From assembly GCA_963556195.1 (NCBI GenBank), contig OY744529.1, forward strand, positions 60,078,080 to 60,142,079: DNA of 64,000 nt, given 5' to 3'. This DNA comes from Sepiola atlantica. Lineage: Eukaryota > Mollusca > Cephalopoda > Sepiida > Sepiolidae. The translations under genes and the position numbers were made by a program. Shown here one piece after another: positions 56,104 to 64,000 of this stretch. Position 1 is the stretch's first letter. The number at the start of each line of letters is the position of its first letter. Under the pieces are notes generated by a model, which made no database searches, had not been told where the DNA came from, and saw nothing but the letters and a program-made list of their open reading frames with translations.

Positions 56104-56856
56104 GGTACTCTTATAGATGACGCACCATGTTTCTGTGACTTCGCGTCATCAACGTTCGGGCAGGTCTCGGAAGTGCCCGAGAGTTGACGAGGCGAAAACT
56201 GTCAAACGCTAAATTGAAGACTGACAGACGATAATAACAAACCATAGCTAAACAACTGTTACTAATTAGATGTGTATTTATTTATTTTTTTGTCAAAGGA
56301 AACATTGTTAATGAAATGTTTTTAAATATATAAGATGCTTTTGTTTGATATTTTAAGCAAACGTTTCTGTTTTAAAAATGTTTTTCAATGTTATGTTTTT
56401 TTACGTTCTTTTTGTCAATGTGTATTTTTCATGTTACACCGAAACAACTGTTTCTAAACAATTTTTTTTTCTTAACAACGAACTATTTTAAAGCAAATGG
56501 TTTATTTTTTTCTAATCTTCTTTTTTGTTTTTTGTTTTCCTTTTTATGACAGTTTCTGTGTTAAGGTTGCAGCTGGTCCAAAAGTTTTCTTGTGTACTGG
56601 TTCTGTTGGTGGCAGTACTAAATTAGTCCTTCAGGAGATTCAACAAGCTGACAGAGATTATAGAAATTCATTTTTTCTTATTGAACACAATTAATTTATC
56701 AAAAAGTTATCGGCTGCTTGCTGTAGCCTGATTATCTAATGCCTGCTGCAACCTGATTGGTTAATAGTTTTGTCAATTCTCGGGCGCTTCTGAGACCTGC
56801 CCGAACGTTGACGACGCAAACTCACGGAAACATGGTGTGTCATCTATAAGAATACC
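56104..56856. mobile_element. TIR DNA transposon (non-autonomous) with 8-bp target duplication
   Basis: Ends of about 85 bp are inverted copies: GGTACTCTTATAGATGAC... ...AACGTTCGGGCAGGTCTC on the left, and the complement ending GAATACC on the right, with about eight mismatches. ACATTATT flanks both sides (56096-56103 and 56857-56864). An 8-bp duplication with ends starting GG fits Merlin-like or hAT-like elements; long TIRs and GG ends favour Merlin, but this is inference. A 65-aa + ORF inside (KVFLCTGSVGGSTKLVLQEI) is not a transposase I recognise. The right end is 37 bp before a parkin exon. Confidence 0.88.
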
Positions 56857-56893
56857 ACATTATTAATATAATCTTTATTTCCTTTTTTTACAG

Positions 56894-57003
56894 AAATTCG
56901 TTTTTCAATGTAGACAAAAGCATCAACTTGCTGATTCAGTGCCATTGAAACACATTCGGAACAATGCCCGACACATTATTTGTATCACATGTGAAGAAGT
57001 GCA
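56894..57003 (+). CDS. PRKN: parkin exon (matches human exon 6): end of RING0, start of RING1
   Basis: A 110-nt exon between TTTTTTTACAG and GTAAGT, phase 0 to phase 2. It encodes KFVFQCRQKHQLADSVPL then KHIRNNARHIICITCEEVQ-like text. F-x-F-x-C...H supplies the last RING0 zinc ligands (C-x3-H, one residue more than the C-x2-H I recall for human). The Asn-x-Arg-His/Asn-Ile-x-Cys-Ile-Thr-Cys block is the opening C-x2-C of RING1. It is two codons shorter than human exon 6. The acceptor lies just downstream of a transposon end, so its branchpoint region is partly transposon-derived. Confidence 0.9.
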
Positions 57004-57109
57004 GTAAGTAATGTATTCATAAATGTTAAATATCTCAGACCAACTTTTATGTGCTGTCATTGCTTTGAATTGTAGGATAACAAAAAGCTGCTAACGTTAG
57101 CATTTAGGA

Positions 57110-57665
57110 TATTATATACTGATCAGCTGGGGGACCTGGCTTTTAGAATATTATATAAATAGCAACTGAAGAACCTGGCTTTATAGTTTAGAATATTATA
57201 AAAATATAAGCTGAAGAACCTGGCTTTATATTTTAGAATATTATATAATGATTAGCTGAAGAACCTTGCTTTATATTTTAGAATATTATATAATGCCCAG
57301 CTGAAGAACCTGGCTTTATATTTTAGAATATTATATAATGCCCAGCTGAAGAACCTGGCTTTATATTTTAGAATATTATATAATGCCCAGCTGAAGAACC
57401 TGGCTTTATATTTTAGAATATTATATAATGCCCAGCTGAAGAACCTGGCTTTATATTTTAGAATATTATATAATGCCCAGCTGAAGAACCTGGCTTTATA
57501 TTTTAGAATATTATATAATGCCCAGCTGAAGAACCTGGCTTTATATTTTAGAATATTATATTAATATAAGCTGAAGAACCTTGCTTTATAGTTTAGAATA
57601 TTATATAAATATAAGCTTAAGAACCTGGCTTTATATTTTAGAATATTATATAATGCCCAGCTGAA
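57110..57665 (+). repeat. 45-bp tandem repeat in a parkin intron
   Basis: About twelve units of CTGAAGAACCTGGCTTTATA plus TTTTAGAATATTATATAATG and CCCAG. The central seven are nearly identical; edge units carry ATATAAG or GATTAG in place of GCCCAG. Confidence 0.95.
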
Positions 57666-57734
57666 AGACATTGCAACTGAAGGAAATAGCTTTAAGCAGT
57701 CAATGTTCTTAGCAAGATAGAGATTACAGACTAA

Positions 57735-58160
57735 TTATGCAAATTCTAAGTGTGTTTGCACACAGCTATATACAGTTTTAAGTTGATGGCTGTAAAGTGG
57801 CTAATAAAGTTCTTGCTGAGTGATGCCAATGCACATTTGGTCGTCTTGACAATTTTAGAGATGCGCTTTGTCCAGTGCAAATTGCTGCTGATGGTAACAT
57901 TCACAAGAAGATTTCTGGCTATTATATTACTGTTGTGGAGGGAGCATGTGTACACTGGATTTTCCCTCTCAAAATGCATGGGAGTCTACAGCTAGCTTCA
58001 GTTGCCAGTCTGTGATCCTGCATTGTATTCATGTCTAATTGTAGGAAAAACTTATCGAGTTCAGGATCTGTCCTTTTTATCTCAAGGTACAGCTTGATGT
58101 CATCTGCATATTTCACTACCGTGGCGTTCTTTAAACTGACACCTGTCATTAATATGCAAC
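57735..58160 (-). mobile_element. LINE reverse transcriptase fragment
   Basis: Minus-strand frames: MTGVSLKNATVVKYADDIKL (the catalytic YADD is intact) and YLEIKRTDPELDKFFLQL. A deletion or frameshift near 57985 follows, then HFERENPVYTCSL, VTISSNLHWTKRISKI and VKTTKCALASLSKNF. Order and wording fit a CR1/Jockey-like thumb region. Truncated at both ends, in antisense to the parkin gene. Confidence 0.8.
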
Positions 58161-58424
58161 AAACAGAAGGAGAACAAATTTCAAATAGAATACATATTTT
58201 ATTTAATTTTATTAGTTTTGATTTTCAAACAAGTTTTAAATGACTATTAAAATTTAAATTTAAAAAAAAAATTATTTATCTTTCAGACAGTCTGAATTTG
58301 CAAACATGCCATTTTTATTGGCAGTATGGAATAGGAGTTTTTTTATTAATTTTTGTATCAAAATTCATTTCCATATGAACATCTGGTGCAACGAATAAAG
58401 GTGTTAAGTAACAATTAGTTCTAA
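58161..58424. other. parkin intron, nothing recognised
   Basis: AT-rich spacer between the LINE fragment and the satellite. Confidence 0.4.
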
Positions 58425-59905
58425 GTGAAAATCTTCTGGAGGTTGAAGGTCACATCCTCATCACAGGCGATGTTAACTAAGAATAAAATCTATATACCAA
58501 GACTAAAATCTATATACCAAGAATAAAATCAAATCTATATACCAAGAATAAAATCAAATCTATATACCAAGAATAAAATCTATATACCAAGAATAAAATC
58601 TTCACTTTATTCTTTTTACACCTGTATTTAAAACTAAAAATCTTCTGGATGTTGAAGGTCACATCCTCATCACAGGCGATATTAACTAAGAATAAAATCT
58701 ATATACCAAGAATAAAATCTATATACCAAGAATAAAATCTTCACTTTATTCTTTTTACACCTGTATTTAAAACTAAAAATCTTCTGGATGTTGAAGGTCA
58801 CATCCTCATCACAGGCGATATTAACTAAGAATAAAATCTATATACCAAGAATAAAATCTATATACCAAGAATAAAATCTTCACTTTATTCTTTTTACACC
58901 TGTATTTAAAACTAAAAATCTTCTGGATGTTGAAGGTCACATCCTCATCACAGGCGATATTAACTAAGAATAAAATCTATATACCAAGAATAAAATCTAT
59001 ATACCAAGAATAAAATCTTCACTTTATTCTTTTTACACCTGTATTTAAAACTAAAAATCTTCTGGATGTTGAAGGTCACATCCTCATCACAGGCGATATT
59101 AACTAAGAATAAAATCTATATACCAAGAATAAAATCTATATACCAAGAATAAAATCTTCACTTTATTCTTTTTACACCTGTATTTAAAACTAAAAATCTT
59201 CTGGATGTTGAAGGTCACATCCTCATCACAGGCGATATTAACTAAGAATAAAATCTATATACCAAGAATAAAATCTATATACCAAGAATAAAATCTTCAC
59301 TTTATTCTTTTTACACCTGTATTTAAAACTAAAAATCTTCTGGATGTTGAAGGTCACATCCTCATCACAGGCGATATTAACTAAGAATAAAATCTATATA
59401 CCAAGAATAAAATCTATATACCGAGAATAAAATCAAATCTATATACCAAGAATAAAATCTATATACCAAGAATAAAATCTTCACTTTATTCTTTTTACAC
59501 CTGTATTTAAAACTAAAAATCTTCTGGATGTTGAAGGTCACATCCTCATCACAGGCGATATTTACTAAGAATAAAATCTATATACCAAGAATAAAATCTA
59601 TATACCGAGAATAAAATAAAATCTATATACCAAGAATAAAATCTTCACTTTATTCTTTTTACACCTGTATTTAAAACTAAAAATCTTCTGGATGTTGAAG
59701 GTTACACCCTCATCACAGGCGATATTAACTAAGAATAAAATCTATATACCAAGAATAAAATCTATATACCGAGAATAAAATTAAATCTATATACTAAGAA
59801 TAAAATCTATATACCAAGAATAAAATCTTCACTTTATTCTTTTTACACGTGTATTTAAAACTAAAAATCTTCTGGAGGTTGAAGGTCCAATCCTCATCAC
59901 AGGCG
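58425..59905 (+). repeat. 139-bp satellite with nested 20-bp subrepeats
   Basis: The unit runs CTTCTGGATGTTGAAGGTCA, CATCCTCATCACAGGCGAT, ATTAACTAAG, then two to four copies of AATAAAATCTATATACCAAG, then TCTTCACTTTATTCTTTTTA and CACCTGTATTTAAAACTAAA. GGCGAT recurs at 58676, 58815 and 58954, exactly 139 bp apart. About ten units. Central units are almost identical; outer units vary in subrepeat number. Confidence 0.95.
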
Positions 59906-60020
59906 ATATTAACTAAGAATAAAATTTAAAAAATTACTTCTACCCGGTCATGGCTAACAGAATGGGAGCAATCTAACCTCGTGGATTAAATAAAGGGTTC
60001 AGTTCGAAATTCTGTATAGA
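59906..60020 (+). repeat. right flank of the satellite, shared with 55780-55935
   Basis: TAAAATTTAAAAAATTACTT, CCCGGTCATGGCTAACAG and GATTAAATAAAGGGTTCAGT parallel the dispersed copy at 55800-55930, so the satellite lies inside a copy of that repeat. Confidence 0.75.
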
Positions 60021-60624
60021 TTCTTGAGTTCAACATAAGGATTTCTGAGTTTGACAGGATGCACCTGAAGAAGGTCAGAGGTTACATTGGCTGAAGAATT
60101 GTGAGAATTGATAGTTATGTATGAATTCAAGTATCGATTAAATTAAATCAAACTATACCTTGTTTTGTGTGGACATGAAATTTCAGACTGGAGGATAAAT
60201 TCTATAATAGGACAGAGACATGTTTTAATGTAACATACGCATGAGACGATCGTTTTATTTACATTAGAGAGGCCCCTACAGAAATTTATAACAACGAAAA
60301 GGGAACTTAAGATCAGATAACTCTAATTCCCAAAACAAGAGATATCTGATCCCTGTACAATATGGACCAAAGGAGATAACTGTTAACAGTCTGAAGAAAT
60401 TGATAACTTCAACAAGAATAACATCCAAAATGAGAATAGTCTGAATAATCCAAATAATACAAAATCAATGAAATCTTTACCAAAGATAAAAACAGAAATT
60501 AAAAGACTTATTTTGAAATGATTGAAATTAAAACAAAAATCTTTATTCGTTATTTATATTTACTGATATTATTGAAGTGAATTAAGTTGTAATGAACTTC
60601 TGACACCACTTATATAAAATACTA
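60021..60624. other. parkin intron, nothing recognised
   Basis: No coding or repeat structure recognised apart from an AAAGGAGATAACTG word near 60366. Confidence 0.4.
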
Positions 60625-61180
60625 GAAAAATACCCGTCTCAGGGCAAGTAAAATACCCCCCCCCCTCGCCCCAAACAGAACAGTTTTGCACCATGTTTAT
60701 ATCCTATCACGAAGATTAAAATCAATATATAATGATACTAACCTTTATGTCTAGAATCGTTATTCCAATTTAGATCAAAATCTATTACATGAAAATGTCT
60801 AAAATTTAAGACTTAAGCTTAAGGGGTCTTAAGAAGAAATTGAAATTCAAGGAATCTTGCTTAATTAGTGTCTAATGACTGGATCAAATTTAATGCAAAT
60901 CTTATATATTTGAATTACGAATCCCTAAAAACATCTTAAAATATTTCAAAGAAACTGAAATTTTGGGATTTATTAATTGATGTCTAACACCTGTTAAAAT
61001 TTCACAAAAATCTGAGGTATCTGAATTTTCACGGAAGGCTTCCATTCTCTTTTTATCCCCATTTGAATCAAACTAAATTGAACTAAATATTGCTCACAGT
61101 ATGAACTCTTAAGCCTAGTAGCTGTGTTCCAAAATTTGTAATGATCAATTAATTACTTTAGGAGTGAATCCTGTACAGAC
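60625..61180 (+). repeat. ~580-bp dispersed repeat, copy 3
   Basis: Begins near AATACCCGTCTCAGGGC, includes a C run at 60656-60665, ACAGTTTTGCACCA, TTATGTCTAGAATCG and ATTTTCACGGAAGGC. It matches copy 2 through AATTACTTTAGGAGTGAA. Confidence 0.85.
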
Positions 61181-61184
61181 AAAT

Positions 61185-61300
61185 ATATGCACAACTCCCC
61201 ACTTAGTATGCCCTTTATAAATCTGTCCTCTAATCACAGTAGTCCCTTACGTCTCAGTGGCAATATGTCTTGTTTGGAGTGAAAGAAAAAAAATAATAAA
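61185..61300 (+). mobile_element. LINE family B, extreme 3' tail
   Basis: CACAACTCCCCACTTA, CACAGTAGTCCCTTACGTCT, CAGTGGCAATATGTCTTG and TTTGGAGTGAA with an A-rich end match the family B 3' UTR at 5180-5290. Confidence 0.75.
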
Positions 61301-61385
61301 TACACATATGAATATATGAATACTGAGTTGCTGTCATATTTAATCACATGAAGTTTATAAATAAGAACATGCCATAATCCGGTGG

Positions 61386-61690
61386 ATGTGTGGCTGCAAA
61401 CTGGAAGAAAGGATCCCATAAATTGTGCTTCATCAGCAACTTGGTATTGGTGGGATTACGGATGCTTTACGTGCTCAGCGTCTCATGTGGTTTGACCATG
61501 TACAGCATGTCACCTCTTGCATCAACTTCATAACATGTCTGGATATCCCAGGGACTAGGGAGCATGATAGACTGAAGAAGACCTGGCTCAAGTGCGTAAG
61601 AAGCAATATGACTGCATGCAATCTGACTGATGTCAACCTGTTGGCCGTGGGTGGCAACCCGTGATGTCTTAGGACGGAATCCTGGTGGCT
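61386..61690 (+). mobile_element. RTE-type LINE, C-terminal fragment
   Basis: The frame gives MCGCKLEERIP, stop, LHQQLGIGGITDALRAQRLM then WFDHVQHV, CLDIPGTREHDRLKKTWLKC and VRSNMTACNLTDVNLL. This is the conserved RTE ORF2 tail (MCGV-L-DR---EL---LGI, R--RLRWFGHV, R-KKTW-ECV). The 3' end has AGTAAGTAGTAGTAAG. Dead by stops. Confidence 0.85.
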
Positions 61691-62047
61691 GAGTGATCCG
61701 TGGCTTGGTCACTTCGGGTTCTTACTTTCGCTAGACGGAAGGTCGGAGAGGCCCGATCCAGTCAATCGGCTGGTTACGTCATGCCCTAGTAAGTAGTAGT
61801 AAGTTCATTCCCAACCGTAGTATTCAATCTGATTCTTCAAAAAATCAAAACCTTATTTCTCCTTTTTATTTTTCTCTCCAAATAGATACGAGAAGGCAGT
61901 GGCTGATGGTCAATCACGTTGAGAAAAAAAGATTATTAATGCAAAAGACAAATATTTCCAAAGAAGTAATTTTTGTCTGGGAGTAATGTTTTTCTTGGAA
62001 TGGTGTTTTCTGAGAGTAATGCTGACCCTTCTCAGTGGAGTTCCCTT
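61691..62047. other. parkin intron, nothing recognised
   Basis: No structure beyond the end of the RTE tail near 61805. Confidence 0.4.
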
Positions 62048-62345
62048 CTAAGAGCAATGTATTCTGGTTATCTAAGATCAATGTATTCTGGTTATCTAAG
62101 AGCAATGTATTCTGGTTATCTAAGAGCAATGTATTCTGGTTAACTAAGACCAATGTATTCTAGGAATATAAATAATTACCCTACTTATGGAATTATATTT
62201 GAAACACAAAACTAGTGGTATAGGTCTGTCGCTTGTAGGATTATCGGATGTTTTTTCAAGCTTAGGTGTGGTTATTCTCAAAGAGTAATGTCTTCAAACA
62301 GTAATGTATTCTAGGAATATAAATAATTATCCTACCTATAGAATT
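62048..62345. repeat. 24-bp tandem repeat and a duplicated flank
   Basis: AGAGCAATGTATTCTGGTTA plus TCTA occurs about five times to 62162. The following GGAATATAAATAATTA...CCTAC...GAATTATATTTGA segment (62163-62205) recurs at 62313-62352, preceded by another AGTAATGTATTCTA. The minus ORF with LLLDNQNT repeats is a by-product. Confidence 0.85.
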
Positions 62346-62906
62346 ATATTTGACAACTTTATTTGGCATTAAATAACCCACAGATGGTTGATATGCCGTA
62401 AAACAAACCAAATCAAACCCAAAGTCTGGGACACTCTCAGTACTCTAAATACCAAAATCGGATGAAGAAGAATGAAGTTTATAATCAGTTTTTAAGTTGG
62501 AAATTAATTTTTCTAATTTTTATATAAGATTTAGAATTTTATATCTAACATTAAAAAAAATTCCTTAATCTTGATGTCAACTAAATTGGCAATATTTTTT
62601 TTCAAGTGATTTCCTTGCATGAGTTATTGCCCTTTGATTAAATTCCGTGTTCTCATTTTTCTTATTTTAGCAGAAAATATTGTTTTCTTGGCGTTAAAAT
62701 GAAAAAAATTGTTTTTTTAAGTAAGAAAGTAATTGTATATTATGTATTCAAATAATATTTCTAACCTATGAATTCAATAAGGTTCGGTTTTGTATTTTTC
62801 TTTCCCAAGTTCTTGTTTGTTGTTATGATCATGGACATTGATTTTTTTTTTTAATTTATTAAAATATGTTTTAAAAATATTTAATTGTGTTTGCAATTGT
62901 TTTCAG
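62346..62906. other. parkin intron, nothing recognised
   Basis: AT-rich, T runs. Ends in the acceptor TTGCAATTGTTTTCAG. Confidence 0.5.
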
Positions 62907-63043
62907 TACACCGGTCATTGTCTTTCCCTGTGACCAAGAACATACAATATGTTTAAATTGTTTCAAGAAATACAGCATAATATGCTTGAATGAGAATCGC
63001 TTCCAACAGACAAAATCATATGGCTACACACTTCCTTGTCCAG
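62907..63043 (+). CDS. PRKN: parkin exon (matches human exon 7): core of RING1
   Basis: A 137-nt exon (same as remembered human exon 7), phase 2 to phase 1, between TTTTCAG and GTATGC. It encodes TPVIVFPCDQEHTICLNCF then KKYSIICLNENRFQQTKSYG and YTLPCPG. The pattern C-x3-H-x2-C-x2-C and the later LPC are RING1 zinc ligands in parkin spacing. The final RING1 Cys should open the next exon, beyond the window. In parkin, RING1 binds the ubiquitin-loaded E2. The gene continues to the right; no further exon was seen before 64000. Confidence 0.93.
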
Positions 63044-63261
63044 GTATGCAACATTTTTATTTTGTACTTTTTTCACAAATATCAGTTATCTTCATTATCT
63101 CATTTTCCCTCATTTAATACGCATTGTATAAGACTTTGCCCGATTATCTGGGCAGCTTCCACGTTTTAATGAAGCAGCCAATCAATCTCACATTTTATTT
63201 TTAAGGTGTTTTTTAAAAAGCAAGAGGACAGATGAGAACAACAAAACGACCATCAAATTCA

Positions 63262-63478
63262 TTGGCCTTTTGGCTACAAGCAAAGTTTAGTATCTGTTTT
63301 GATACTACACTTCATCTATTCTGTCCTCGGTCAGTGGAGGAGAAATACTTCTAGACTGAAGCAATTTTTATTTTTGTACCAATCCAGAGTGAAGCTGGAT
63401 TTTCCCCACATTAAAAACCGCCCTTGTGTCTGACTCTGCCGTTATGGGGAGGCAAATAAATAGGGACTAGCCAAACTC
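63262..63478 (+). repeat. U2-headed SINE-like repeat copy
   Basis: Begins GGCCTTTTGGCTACAAG then TTTAGTATCTGTTTTGAT, close to the U2 5' end through the branchpoint-recognition region. It continues TCTGTCCTCGGTCAGTGGAG, CTTCTAGACTGAAGC, TTTTGTACCAATCCAGAGTG, TTTCCCCACATTAAAAACC and ends CTTGTGTCTGACTC, GGGGAGGCAAATAAATAG. It shares its middle with 42443-42575 and 49116-49200, and its end with 48770-48810. It lies about 220 bp past the last parkin exon, in the next intron. Confidence 0.75.
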
Positions 63479-63499
63479 TGTTTAACTGTGATTCATTTG

Positions 63500-64000
63500 T
63501 TGTTTTTTTTTTTTTTATTAATCAGTAACCATTTATAAAGGCCAAAAGCCACTTTAGGATAAAGGTTAATGCAATGAATGTATTGTCAGTTGAATGATGT
63601 AAAATATTATGAGAGGGTTGAAAATAATGAGTGGAATGAACAAATTTGATTACATATAAGGGATGACAAGTATTTGTTGACATTGGATTTGAAGATGATA
63701 ATGTTGTAGTTAGCAGGGAAGCAGTCCCGTGGTAATGTGTTCCACAGATAGGAAGTTCTTGAAAATTCCGTCTGATGCTAGGCGCATGGAGGAAAATAAG
63801 TTCTTTTCAGTTGTGGTAGAAAATAAGTTCTTTCTGTGAATATCTTATGAGGAAGAACCAGAGATTAGAAATAACGATAGAGTAGAGAAAGACTAGCAAT
63901 GTCTCTTCTGAGAGAAAGGGGCTGTAGAGAACAGAATAAATCATCCCCCATTAGATTTTTATTAAGTTGTTTTCTTCAGCAAAACCCAACGATCAAAGGG
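63500..64000 (-). mobile_element. LINE family A, 3'-end fragment
   Basis: After a T run on the plus strand (the A tail) comes GTAACCATTTATAAAGGCC, the complement of the family A 3' end. Then, on the minus strand in broken frames, LWNTLPRDCFPANYNIIIFK-like text and further 3' coding sequence follow to the window edge. Confidence 0.7.

Noticed and set aside
56497..56694. 65-aa ORF as an alternative parkin exon
   Set aside because: It lies between the transposon's inverted repeats, and the flanking exons already join phase 0 to phase 0. Kept only as a finding about captured sequence.
58425..59905. CRISPR-like array
   Set aside because: Spacers between repeats are themselves repeats, the unit is a 139-bp satellite, and the genome is eukaryotic.
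61914..62153. 79-aa minus ORF with LLLDNQNT repeats
   Set aside because: Translation of a 24-bp tandem repeat.

Overview
This is an AT-rich, intron-bearing metazoan window dominated by mobile elements and tandem repeats. Only one host protein-coding gene is recognised: four + strand exons, between 50.5 and 63.0 kb, of a parkin (PRKN, RING-between-RING E3 ubiquitin ligase) orthologue. They encode RING0 and nearly all of RING1. The ubiquitin-like N-terminus should lie upstream (one weak candidate exon at 42111-42191), and the in-between-RING and RING2 exons should lie beyond the right edge. The mix of LINE, BEL/Pao, mariner and tRNA-SINE remnants, plus scattered AGGGAGATAA-type motifs, suggests a lophotrochozoan, probably a mollusc. 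That is inference from remembered repeat styles, not proven.

Layout. 0-6.3 kb: a dead mariner, one copy of a ~580-bp dispersed repeat, and 3' ends of two LINE families (called A and B here). 7.9-11.3 kb: an internally deleted BEL/Pao LTR element with a 4-bp target duplication. 11.4-20.4 kb: LINE pieces, a deleted mariner with terminal inverted repeats (TIRs), a LINE split by 2.1 kb of inserted material (a 360-bp palindrome, AT runs, three tRNA-like SINEs). 20.8-21.5 kb: a foldback element and a Gag remnant. 22.7-26.2 kb: two neighbouring minisatellites (27-bp and 28-bp units) that create long spurious ORFs. 28-41 kb: nested LINEs, a TIR element carrying a repeated CCGGGGCACAATGGG-type motif, RTE and gag-like remnants, and a LINE interrupted by a 1-kb insertion.

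42-50 kb holds the most unusual content: several copies, partly in tandem, of a short repeat whose head closely resembles the 5' end of U2 snRNA, in a style like snRNA-headed SINEs. 50.5-63 kb is the parkin gene. Its introns hold a 753-bp TIR element with an 8-bp target duplication ending 37 bp before an exon, a 45-bp tandem array, a 139-bp satellite apparently amplified from a dispersed repeat, two more copies of the ~580-bp repeat, and LINE, RTE and mariner fragments. No rRNA gene, intact tRNA gene, CRISPR array or bacterial-type operon was seen.
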